64,000 bases of DNA from Mytilinidion resinicola (Eukaryota; Ascomycota; Dothideomycetes; Mytilinidiales; Mytilinidiaceae): the NCBI RefSeq assembly GCF_010093595.1, contig NW_022985453.1:882799-946798 (forward strand), written 5' to 3'. This document shows, in pieces, positions 11,677-20,883 of the stretch. Position numbers and translations under genes: made by a program. The notes under the pieces were generated by a model. The model was given only the letters and a program-made list of their open reading frames with translations, ran no database searches and was not told where the DNA came from. Positions within the stretch are counted from its first letter, which is position 1, and each line of letters opens with the position of its first letter.

Positions 11677-12771
11677 TCATTTTTTCAACCCGTACCTCAC
11701 CCACCCCATTCCGTGCCGAAAAAACAATCTCCATCCGAATCCACCCCCAACATCATCATCCACACATCCATACTCCCTCTTCTGTCGATTGGCCTCATTC
11801 GGGCTCTGGTAGGAACCATGCTCGACATCCACATCCTCCTCCCTCTTCCGCTTCTTCAGCTCCGACATTCTCCTGCCGAAATCCCTCTGATGCATCATCT
11901 TCTCCATCATCGTCTCCCTCGCCTCCCTCGTCTTCACCAACGTCTGCTGCTTCTTCGCCTCCATCTCAGCCGCGATCGCCATCTCTAACTTAATCGCCTG
12001 TCGCTTCTCCTGGACATTCTTCAAGAAGCTAGCAAAGAGGCCCTCGCCGAACTTCACAGGTTCCCCCTTCCAGTACACTTTCTCTGCTATCGACGGCGTG
12101 GCCATGGCAACCTCCGCCCACTCAGGAAACATTCCGACCACCTCATATTCAGCTTTGCTCACACACTCCGGGCTCAAGAGGTATCGAGGAGGATGCGAAA
12201 TCATTTCGATCAACTGCAAGGCCCGGTACCAGAAGATCTTCTGCAGCTCCGTATGCGCCGTTCGCAGCGGCATCGCTTCCTTTGGGCCAAGCGTGAGATC
12301 GAGCTTGACGGTCTTCACCGACTCGGGGAGTTCTGCAAGCCGATCGATCCAATTGGAGTACTGGGTGCTGTAGACCGCCGCCATCTTGCACATCCTCCAA
12401 AGACCCTCCTTATCCTCATTGAAGTTTATGCCTTCCCATATCTGATCGAAGACTTGGATCGTGATTTCTGGGACGCCGAGCCACGCGCAGTTCTTCAGTC
12501 GTGTTGCGCGCTCGTTCAAGAGCTGTTGAAAGGCGCGGAAGTGCGTGAAGGTTTTGGGGTCTGGGGTCTTGATGAGGACGAGGGGATCAGTGCTGGCGCT
12601 GGGGAGCCAGAGCGGAAGGATCTCGTTGATGTCTGCTTGTAGGGTCTTGCAGACTCCGAAGAATGGAGTGGATATGCGATAACCTTTCTTGTTGATTATA
12701 GCAGATATGGTCCCCGAGATAATGTGCTGTCGGAGTTCGGCGGGCAGGCTGAGGAAAGTGGTACCCGACAT
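11677..12771 (-). CDS. LPAELRQ-family (F-box-like) protein, copy 1
   Basis: Single-exon frame of 364 residues from ATG 12771 (MSGTTFLSLPAELRQHII) to the stop at 11677. A longer frame opens at 12960, but its His/Pro/Thr-rich start does not resemble the paralogues, so I prefer the internal ATG. The N-terminus resembles fungal F-box-like motifs (LPAELRQHIISGTIS...GYRISTPFFGVCKTLQADI). The middle is Trp/Leu-rich with no known domain. The C-terminal 110 residues are strongly charged and helical (KQQTLVKTREARETMMEKMM, then SELKKRKRE), suggesting a coiled coil and nuclear signal. Three related loci lie in the window: 35676-36626 (intact), 36900-37833 (broken) and 49164-49565 (fragment). A role as substrate adaptor of an SCF ligase is conceivable but unproven. 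Confidence 0.75.
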   Translation of the reverse strand: MSGTTFLSLPAELRQHIISGTISAIINKKGYRISTPFFGVCKTLQADINEILPLWLPSASTDPLVLIKTPDPKTFTHFRAFQQLLNERATRLKNCAWLGVPEITIQVFDQIWEGINFNEDKEGLWRMCKMAAVYSTQYSNWIDRLAELPESVKTVKLDLTLGPKEAMPLRTAHTELQKIFWYRALQLIEMISHPPRYLLSPECVSKAEYEVVGMFPEWAEVAMATPSIAEKVYWKGEPVKFGEGLFASFLKNVQEKRQAIKLEMAIAAEMEAKKQQTLVKTREARETMMEKMMHQRDFGRRMSELKKRKREEDVDVEHGSYQSPNEANRQKREYGCVDDDVGGGFGWRLFFRHGMGWVRYGLKK

Positions 12772-13630
12772 TGCGAGTTGGTGGTGATTGGTTTGGTACA
12801 GTCGTAATGAAATAGGGTGATTGAAATGGTGGTGATGTTGCGGATTGGTGGAGTCGGGTTTGGGTGTAGACCGAAGGGTGGTGGTTTTGATAGACAGGTT
12901 GGTAAGTGCGTGGAAAACTGTGGAGAGGAGTTGAGGAGGTAGGTCCTGCGTAGCGAACATTCGGTCCTCCTACTTTCCTGTGATGAAAGGTTGTGAGTTG
13001 GCCAGTGCCGGGGCGAGAAGCGTCTTTCATGCAGTCAGTGAACGAAATAAACAGCCATCCACCAGCCAAATACATCAAGGCTCGGACAGTTTAGGGTTGA
13101 CTTAGATATCTAGTAACTTATCTTCATGAGCACGATGGTTTTACATATGATCAACTGTACTACAAGGCCAATCCATCTTTATCGTCAGTTCATAGCGGAA
13201 ACGCATTGTACATTGCCTGGTCATAGAAACCCGTATACTCGTTACCGCTGAATGAAGAGCTTCGTCGTATTTTCAGCATTCCGAATAAGAGAGCAGTTTG
13301 CCATATTGGACAGATGGTAATATATGCACGGGAAACCGTGCACGAGGTGGTCGCCACTTCTAACTACCGCTCATGATACTTATTAAAGGGTGTTATCCGC
13401 ACCTGAGAGCCTTATAGTAGCGCGATAAGTCATCATCAGCCTTGTGTCCGCTGTGACGCCTAAATTTAAGCAAGGTCGCCACGCTGATCGGTACCTCAGC
13501 TAGTGCCGCATGCCCCACGACCACCGACACACCGGCCAGCTTATTCAACCTCCCCAGCGAACTTCGCAACAAGATATTGTATATGAGCTAGAGAGCCACG
13601 GGCACCCCCAAACTCTACCTTGGCTTCAGC
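12772..13630. other. Intergenic region
   Basis: No gene is supported. The minus-strand frame at 12587-13078 overlaps the LPAELRQ gene in another frame and is treated as a shadow. The segment 13100-13450 has no open frame of note. Confidence 0.4.
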
Positions 13631-14583
13631 ATGGATGGTGCTAATACTAGCGATGATTCTGCTTGGTCAACTTTTGCAGATTTCCTGGAAGCATCTTCGC
13701 GGGTTCTGTGCCTCGTGGGTGCTGGGCTCAGCGCACCATCTGGTCTGGCCACCTGGCGTGGGACGAACGGGCTATGGAACGACATCAATTTGAGAGAGCT
13801 TGCCTAACCCAACAAGTTTCAAGAGGATCCAGTCACAGTGTGGAGCTTTTACGGCGAGCGTTTACTCAAGTCATTGGCGGCTCAGCCAAATGCAGCACAT
13901 CATGCGTTGGCGGCTCTTGCTAGGTGGCATGAAGGATGGTTGACTATCAATCAAAATGTCGATGGTACAGATATTAGTCTGGAAGACAAGGAATCGTGCG
14001 GGCGGTGCGCTAATATCATATCAGGGCTTCTCGAGCAAACCGATCATCCCATGTCAAGGCTACTGGGCATTCACGGCACATTGAAGATTGTTCGATGTAC
14101 CACATGCGATTACAACACCAACGTTCATAAGCCGCATGACATTCCGTTCCTGCTGTCGCTGTCCAATGCTAATAATCAATCACGCTCGGCAGCATTATCC
14201 GACCTTCCACATTGCCCCAAATGTACAATCTATTGCGCCCAGGAGTTGTTTGGTTCGGTGAGAGACTCGCTGCTGGCGCACCAGACAGAATTGATGAGTG
14301 GATATCGGAAGAACGCATTGATCTGGTGATCGCTGCTGGTACAAGCTTGGAAGTTTTCCCAGCTGCAGAATGGGTGGATACAGCGCGAGCATGTGGAGCA
14401 TCTTTGGCTATCATCGATGCGGAAAAAGACCACCGGCTGGTGGATGAATTAAATGACAATGACTGGTTTTTCAAAGGAGATATCGCGGTTATTCTACCTA
14501 GTATTCTACCTAGAATACTAAACTTCTCAAACGTTGACGTCACGCAAGAAAATAATATCATTATCGACTTTGCTGGGTCCTAA
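13631..14583 (+). pseudogene. Sirtuin (Sir2-family NAD-dependent deacylase) pseudogene
   Basis: Clear Sir2 homologue with two inactivating changes. ATG 13631 opens a frame with the NAD-binding signature GAGLSAPSGLATWRGTNG. A 60-bp intron (13965-14024, GTACAG...GCTAAT...ATCAG) splits the INQNVDG motif. Exon 2 has the catalytic-His region LLGIHGTLKIVRCTTC, the Cys-x-x-Cys zinc pair partner CPKC and the late motifs GVVWFGE and AAGTSLEVFPAA. Codon 59 (13805-13807) is TAA where the frame otherwise continues as PNKFQEDPVTVW; a C-to-T change from CAA would explain it. Near 14222-14228 the frame slips by one base between CPKC and the LLRPGVVWFGE part; the exon phases sum correctly if one base is restored. 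Family members act on acyl-lysines, the SIRT5/Hst-like forms often in mitochondria. Confidence 0.85.
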
Positions 14584-14764
14584 TAACATCCCGTCTTTTA
14601 TATATTCTTCGCTCCTTTATGTTTGACACGGGATCTCAAAATCCGTTTTTCTATAATGCAATCAAGGTCACGTGTAACAAATTCCCGAGTGCGCCAAAGC
14701 GGCTAAGCGAGGATAAGAATTGTTCAAACAAATTCTTACATCTACCGTTCATCCTCTCAACATT

Positions 14765-15517
14765 ATGTCTGCTCTCACTGACGATCGAATCATCTCGCTC
14801 TGTCACGATCCGACAACCACGATTCTCTCAGCGCCGCAGTGCTTAAACAAGGTGGTGCGCATTACAGACAGCCTGGCCGTGAAGTTTGGACATTTTGTTA
14901 CCGCTTAAGAATTTAGGAACTAACAGGTCGCACAGCGGCGCCTCGACGCAGACATAGTCAATGTGCCGACAGCTTATCAGTTTGTGCAGAAAGAGGAGAT
15001 TGGGTATATCGTGATGGACTACGTTGATGGCGATACGCTTGACCTGGTGAGCGCAAAAAATATGGCTGAGGAGCTGGGCAAGGTCTTAAATTATATCCAT
15101 CAACAGGGAGCGACGAAGCCGGGATCACTTGGAGGCGGGCTAGTATCTGGTGTGCTCTGGCCTGAACATGAGGAGGTGGAGTTTTCGGAGACTAATGACC
15201 TCCAACTTTGGCTCAATTAACGTTCACCCAGCTTAGGGCACAAACTTAATCTTCGTCGCCATGCCCTATCTATGTGCCATCTGGATTTTAATCCAAGAAA
15301 CATTATGGTGGATGGCAGTCGCATCTATCTCATCGACTGGTCCGCCGCCGGGTATTTCCCTTGATTCTTCGAGCATATATTATACCAGTTCCTCCCGCGA
15401 GATCGTAGCTTCTTCAATCTTCTAAGACCATTTCTCGCTCCCTTGTCTGATGAAGAACTGGAGAGCGCAAAGATTGTGGTTGAATCTTTGCGACACAGTC
15501 AATTCCATGTTTTGTGA
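14765..15517 (+). pseudogene. APH-family (aminoglycoside phosphotransferase-like) kinase pseudogene
   Basis: A single frame of 250 codons runs from ATG 14765 (MSALTDDRIISLCHDPTT) to TGA 15515-15517 and shows the fungal APH/protein-kinase-like plan: VVRITDSLAVKFG, IGYIVMDYVDGDTLDLV, the Brenner-type catalytic loop CHLDFNPRNIMV and the metal-binding LIDWSAAG. Four nonsense codons interrupt it: TAA at 14906-14908 and 14921-14923, TAA at 15218-15220 and TGA at 15359-15361. Reading through them restores the family pattern without any indel. All four can arise from CAA or CGA by a single C-to-T change, which points to RIP or cytosine deamination. No introns are needed. It directly follows the broken sirtuin on the same strand. 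Confidence 0.75.
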
Positions 15518-16246
15518 GTCACAAGCCGAATAAACCTAGGCGCCACTGACCAGGGCCATCTATCAGTCCGGGGGCCAAGGTCTCCCAGAGAGCACGTATT
15601 GGAGCGTAGGCTTATGAAGTATTCGATGTTCACTGTTAATGCTGTGCCGGCTCCGCACATCTATGCGCGACCAAAGTACACAGAAAACCTAAACAAACTA
15701 CGCGATACTGTGCCGCACGTCTCAATTTGTAGCAGGTTTGCCGTCTGACCCGTGCACTGCTGCTACCTGGGTTTCATCATTTTGATCGCTAGCAGTCATT
15801 CTTGGAATTTGCTGAAACATGCTTTTCTTGCGCCAGGTGACTCTGCGGGTTGCGGAAGCCAGCCAGCCCAGCAATTTCTAGGGTTATCTAATCGGCGTAC
15901 TATGCGGCACGTGGCAAGCTGCTCGCTTTCGTCGAATGACTGCTACAATGCGAAAATTCTGTCCTCTGTTCATCCTGTACCGTATCCCGTCTGAAAAGGC
16001 ATCGCCTGCGCTAGCGCAGAGCCTTCCATGCGACCTTTACTGCGGTAGCCCGTAAATCAATTTTGATGGTCGACTACGAGGTTGCATCACGCCTATATTA
16101 TTAGCAACACTATCCCAGAAGCTGTGTAGGTACGGCCAAAGCCGTGCAGCACTTCCCGCGGCAATGTAGCGCGCCGTCTCGAGATGCTGGATGGCCAGAT
16201 AGCTGTTTCGTCAGCCTTCGGTGGTCAAAGGAGACATGGACAAAAT
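15518..16246. other. Intergenic region in a decayed segment
   Basis: No gene is supported. Reads as degraded sequence between two pseudogenes. A plus-strand frame at 15752-15994 has no recognisable domain. Confidence 0.4.
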
Positions 16247-16581
16247 TTACATCCAGTGTCGGCATCCGGATCCCTCGGATGAATACTCGAACCTGTGGAG
16301 GTTGTTATGATGGATGACTTGGCTAATATAGCCGACTGGCAGATTGCTCGAGGTTGGGGGAAAGTCAACAATGAGGACATAATTGTTTGTGATGGCGTAG
16401 GCGTTGGCAACAACCGTATAGACTGTGTCATGTGGCAGCGAAGCGAGCCTGCAACTGCGGTATTCGTCACATTGTCCTTCAATTGGATGTTAAGAGACCA
16501 ATGATTGTAGTTGTCGTTGTACGGATGGCAAACTGCTTGGATTAAGTGGACTACGCGAGTGTCGTTGCTAAAGTCCGTCAT
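16247..16581 (-). pseudogene. Small DUF7770-like protein, frame broken
   Basis: From ATG 16581 the frame reads MTDFSNDTRVVHLIQAVCHP then YNHWSLNIQL, resembling fungal proteins now called DUF7770 (a V/I-x-x-V-H or Q lead, an N-H-W core and a final Gly-Cys-Arg-x-Trp). The expected ending is present (FEYSSEGSGCRHWM, stop at 16249-16247) but in a different frame. The switch falls somewhere around 16420-16445, with no good intron signal there, so one indel is likely. The family assignment is from memory of the pattern and is moderate; function is unknown. It lies with the two pseudogenes upstream. Confidence 0.4.
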
Positions 16582-17568
16582 CTAGTGGGCATTAATGATG
16601 GACCAAGGCTTGGGTGAAGGACATACCGTGGAATGAATCAGCTGAGTGGCTTCCGATGAAGGTGCTACAATTCGCCTGCGCTTCCAATTAAAGCGCAGTC
16701 GTTCTGTTCTTTTGGGCTGGCCTGCGGGCAGCCTGGCGTACGGAGTAGTGTCGTAACAATTACTAAATATATTAGTCTAAGCTAGCTAAGTCTGCCCGAG
16801 TAAAGGCCGGTAATATAATAAGGTTTTATTAACTAAACCTCTAAGTTAATACAATTATAATATATATTATCTCCAGTTATACTACACAGTCTCTCCACGA
16901 ACTAAACCTTGGGTAAGAGTATATAAATTTTCAATTTTAGGCGGTTTGTTATGCATGGAGTGGTATGGTTTCAGCCACAAATCCCTATAACTAAGGTTTG
17001 GCTGAAAGTCAGGCTCCTTCGCGATGCAAAGGTACCACTGCCATCGACTCCTGATTTAAGAGTTTAGATTTAAGAGAATTATACTCAAAAGGCAACTCGT
17101 TAGAAGCGTTGTTAAAGGCAGAGATGGCGGTTATCGCCAGGAGGGTGAGAAATTGATCCCCGAGCCGGTCTCAGCGTAAAGCTCCACATTGCAATCCATC
17201 CGAGGGTACCGACTACGATGGAATCAGCGAGGCGGGCGTGGCGCAGCCGTCCTAGCGGCCACGGCTGCAGGACAGATCAGGACCACGTCCGACTGAGCGG
17301 AGCGGCTGGAGAGTACGAGGAAGAGGCCGGAGGCCAGAGTACGGACACATGCACCGATCCACAATGTGAAACGGAGCGACCTGTTGAGGAAGATCGACGT
17401 TCTGCGCTGTGGGGGTTGCTGGTGAATGATACGCGCCTAACCAAAATAGGATTAGCTACAACTGCGATCAGACTTGGCAAGCTGGTGAAAACAAACACCA
17501 AAACATTCTCAGTTCACCATCTCTCCAGCATCTAGCGCATCCTTTCTCTTACACATTTCAATTACGCC
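16582..17568. other. Intergenic region with an AT-rich tract
   Basis: Positions about 16745-16935 are strongly AT-rich (long TA-rich runs), unlike the surrounding genes and typical of RIP-mutated repeats. A plus-strand frame at 17218-17535 lies just before the next gene and is more likely leader sequence than a gene. Confidence 0.45.
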
Positions 17569-19043
17569 ATGAAGCGTGCACTCTCCTGTCCAGACTCCGA
17601 GCAGACGCACAGCCATCCTTTGTCCCCAAAACGACTGAGGAAATCCTCCGACACTGGCCACTGCTGCCTGCCCCTCGACGCTTCATCGCGGCTCTCACGA
17701 ACGCTTCCTCTGACGCCTGAGAATCTCCAAGCGCTGTGCTCGCAGTCAACGCTATCCATCGGAGAGTGGGCAAGCCACGACGATAGTTTCGGCGAGCCAG
17801 AAATGGGCCCCCCAACGCCAAGTGTCACATCGAACGATAGTAGTCAAAGAAGAAGACCATCGAAGCTGAGCTACCGGCGACGATCTCAGAGCCCATCCAA
17901 GAAGACAAGCACCCAATATCGATCGAGGAATATGGCCGATGCGAGCGTCTTTGTAGACCACTGTCATGACCCCCCTTGGGACGTGACGGATCAACTCAAG
18001 CATATATTTGGAGTGTCGATGTTGGACGACATCGGGCATGCCTCTTTTAGCGGTGGGAATTCTTGCGTCCCGGCTATTCAAAGCACAATTGCAGAGCTAG
18101 CAGAAAAATACTGTTGTAAATCAAGGCAGATGACCAAAGACTGTGCTGGGGAGGGTCAGTGGAAGAGCCATCTGTTAACGATTCTTGTGGAGCCTATGCA
18201 AGAGTTGTGGCCGAACATTCTAAAGCTGAGCGCGTCCGAAAAGCGTAGGTTTGTCCGTTCCGCTTTTCCGACACAGCTAATTTTGCCGTAGCATGGACAA
18301 GCGAACTCAGGCCAACCCCACCATCCTTCGAGGACATACTCTATAATGACTCCCCTCATGTCGAATCTCATCAACTAACAACTGAACATCAGACTCTGCC
18401 TCCGCCTCTGCCGGCCCAAACCTTCCCCGACACACCAATCTTCAGCGCGCCATCCAATGCTCCTAGCGATGTCACCGACGATCCTAATCGTATTTCCATA
18501 CCGAAACCAGACATAGCCCTTGGACTTGCCCACACCTCTTTCGCTCGGCTCCAAGGCAAGATACTATGGGATCTCCAGGACAACAATCGCGTTCTTAGCG
18601 GGCCGCATCAGTCAGGAGTTGGTCTACACTTCCCTTTTCTTATTATAGAAGCAAAAGGACTAGCTACAGGGTCGAATATGGTTGGAGTGCAGAATCAGGC
18701 TGCTGTCGGCGGCGCCTGTGCTCTCAACATATTTCGCGACCTGAAGGTCATCGCAACGATTCATGTGCCTTATACTTCTAGTAACCAACCTAAACCACGG
18801 CAAATCCTTTTTTCAGTGGTGACAGAAGGACCTGTTCACGAAATGTGGGTTCACTACCAAATAGGCGAGGCGTATCACATGACGGTGCTACGGATATGGC
18901 GGACAACGATTAGGAAGGAGGCGAGAGAATTTGTGCAGGCTTTGGGCGAGATATTGAAATGGGGCGTGGGCGATCTCAGGGCAAGTGTTCTGAAAGAGCT
19001 CACTACCATCGAAACGGTGCTCCGGGAACGCAGGATTGAGTGA
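17569..19043 (+). CDS. DUF7924 protein with PD-(D/E)XK-like motifs (475 aa)
   Basis: Two exons, 17569-18244 and 18292-19043. The 47-bp intron has donor GTAGGT, branch-like CAGCTAAT and acceptor CGTAG, and the joined frame is fully open. The N-terminal 120 residues are disordered with basic patches (SPSKKTSTQYRSRNM). The conserved region starts at ADASVFVDHCHDPPWDV; a central block (PMQELWPNILKLSASEKRR) is typical of these fungal proteins, usually called DUF7924. The C-terminal domain has IPKPDIALGL (Asp 299), FPFLIIEAKG (Glu 345, Lys 347) and NQAAVGGA. The order PD...ExK fits a PD-(D/E)XK nuclease-like core; this is my inference, not an established function. The gene appears intact although it lies between a pseudogene cluster and a repeat tract. 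Confidence 0.82.
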
Positions 19044-19855
19044 TTACTCCGATTGTTGATGCGCTTGCTACGTTGCTTTTTCTCCTTCGTACTCAACTTT
19101 TTCTTCTTACTGAATTTTGTGGATCACGTAACGAATACAATGGCAACTTATGTGTGTTTTTTTTTCCGCCTCCACGAGTCCAGCCTCCATCTCTTCCCTC
19201 TCCACGTCACCCAACGCCCGACCTGGCTCACTTCGACAGCCTGATAATCACAACGGAGATCAATGACCTCGCGCCTGTCTTCACCCTTTCTATCTTGTCC
19301 AATGCCCGACCCGGTTAATGCTAACAACACAGTTCCATCTCTACCTCCACCTCCACCTCCATCTCCTCAACCACGGCCCTGCCCAATGCCCAACCTGCTT
19401 GTCCTAATGAATGTTGACAGACGATTATAGGGTATAATGTGTGGCGAGAAGAACTCCGAACCCACATTTTTGGTGGATTTGATCGAGTATCTTGCCCCGC
19501 TCGACAAAGTCTGTGTCACGACTGAAGGGTCTGATAGCGCACGGTTCTAGCACTCCCGTTCAACAAATTATGTGTACTCAAGAGGACAGCACGTTTTCAT
19601 GTGACTGAAGCTGATGCCTTCAGGGCGATAATTTCAACACGGGCCACAGTGCTGCAGGAGCACTGTGGCCCGACGGTAGAGATTATGAGAGAAGTGCTAG
19701 ATAGGTGGGCGTCATTGAGTGTAACGAAGAGCGACGAGCGCGTGCGAATGGCGCAACAGGTTGGCGAGAATTTATGATGGCCGCTCGTCGCCGGTGACCT
19801 TAGGAAGTATGCCGCAAGAGGCGCGCTTCAAGCGTGTCGGAGGGGACACAATGTA
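19044..19855. other. Intergenic region
   Basis: No gene is supported. It contains a T-rich run (19156-19165), a pyrimidine-rich repeat of CTCCACCTCCACCTCC near 19340-19360 and the perfect hairpin listed separately at 19641-19671. Confidence 0.4.
19641..19671. repeat. Perfect 13-bp inverted repeat (hairpin), 5-nt loop
   Basis: GGGCCACAGTGCT at 19641-19653 is exactly complementary to AGCACTGTGGCCC at 19659-19671, with GCAGG between. It is 62% or more GC in an otherwise ordinary stretch and not next to a gene end I can identify. It may be a remnant of a foldback element or a protein-binding palindrome. Confidence 0.6.
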
Positions 19856-20263
19856 ACGTAGTCTGCGGGTGAGTGGGCCATGGACGTTTTAGCACTCCAG
19901 CTATCTCAACAACCACCAAATATTTCAAGCTGTAACTTGGAATAATAATATAAGTAGCTATTCTAATATCATATGTTCATTGTTCAGATTTCTCAACAGC
20001 CCTGTTTAGCCGTAGTAAAGTTTTGGTTAGTTTTGGCCCCCAAAATCAGGTATTATATACAATATAATCAAATCATGCCTCTATTGCTCCAAACTTTCTC
20101 TTAGCTATTAGAAAGAGCTAGATAGTATATAGCATCTTAAAATTGTACTTTATATTTTGTAGTTGTTGAGATTGCTGGGGTGCTAAAACGTCCAAATCGC
20201 GCCAATAATGGGGTGGCCCACTCGCCCGCATGGCCCAAGGGCCCACTCACCCGCAGACTACGT
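19856..20263. mobile_element. MITE-like element with terminal inverted repeats and TA duplication
   Basis: The ends are inverted copies: ACGTAGTCTGCGGGTGAGTG at 19856 and its complement ending at 20263, 24 bases perfect (through GGGCC). TA lies directly outside both ends (19854-19855 and 20264-20265), as expected for Tc1/mariner target duplication. A second inverted block follows inside (GGACGTTTTAGCAC...CTCAACAAC), with about 40 extra bases in the right arm. The core is AT-rich and codes for nothing. The size of 408 bp, lack of a transposase and TA ends fit a non-autonomous Tc1/mariner (pogo/Fot-type) derivative. Confidence 0.75.
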
Positions 20264-20415
20264 TACAAAGGGCCAGGCTCGATGAATAATCAAATATGTT
20301 GATTTTCTGCCATGCCCGCGCACAGGCCGCCGGGCCAATTAGATCTAGGCGGTGAGCGATCACGTGACGAACACAAAACCAAATCCGGGTGTTTACACCA
20401 GCAATTCATCACAAC

Positions 20416-20883
20416 ATGCCTCAACACCACGCCGGAGGGCGCGTTAACGGCGCGTCTGACACCTCGATCCAATTGAAATCAGCTGTAATTACGCTCAGAA
20501 ATTTGGTGCGCTTGGAATGGGCTGATATTAAAGCCAGAACTGGGGTTAAATCATTAACAGCCTCACGAATCTACAACAAGGCCGTAGACGATGCCGGCAA
20601 CGCGGATTTTAACAATCTCCTGGCTACTCTCTGCCCCAAATCAAAAAGGCCCGGGGGCGCCCCCCGTGTATCCAATGGCTTAGAAGCATCTGCAGCAATT
20701 AGGGCTAATATAATGCGCTTTCTAATATACAAATTATATAAAGCTAGATTAGGGGCTGCAGCAGAATATAGCATTGCTAAGATAGGGCGGCATTTTCGCA
20801 TGGCCCGCCGGCATGCCAACCAACCTCTCCAATATTCCCCTCCAACAAACCGACTAGCCTCTTATGGCATCCACGCTACATAA
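20416..20883 (+). mobile_element. Truncated Tc1/mariner-type transposase (N-terminal DNA-binding part)
   Basis: The frame from ATG 20416 has the helix-turn-helix start of fungal Tc1/mariner-like transposases: a run IQLKSAVITLRNLVRLEWAD, then IKARTGVKSLTASRIYNKAV, CPKSKRPGGAPRV and a second helical block ending IAKIGRHFRMARRHA. It stops at 20881-20883 with no DDE/D catalytic domain in any frame downstream. It is therefore a 5' fragment. It begins 150 bp outside the MITE-like element, but whether this transposase could have moved that element is unknown. Confidence 0.65.

Noticed and set aside
12772..12960. Extended N-terminus of LPAELRQ copy 1 from ATG 12960.
   Set aside because: The His/Thr/Pro-rich extension has no counterpart in copies 2 and 3, which begin about 7 residues before LPAE.
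13965..14024. Twenty extra residues inside the sirtuin (TDISLEDKESCGRCANIISG) as a novel insertion.
   Set aside because: The stretch has GTACAG donor, GCTAAT branch and ATCAG acceptor; it is a 60-bp intron that happens to be open.
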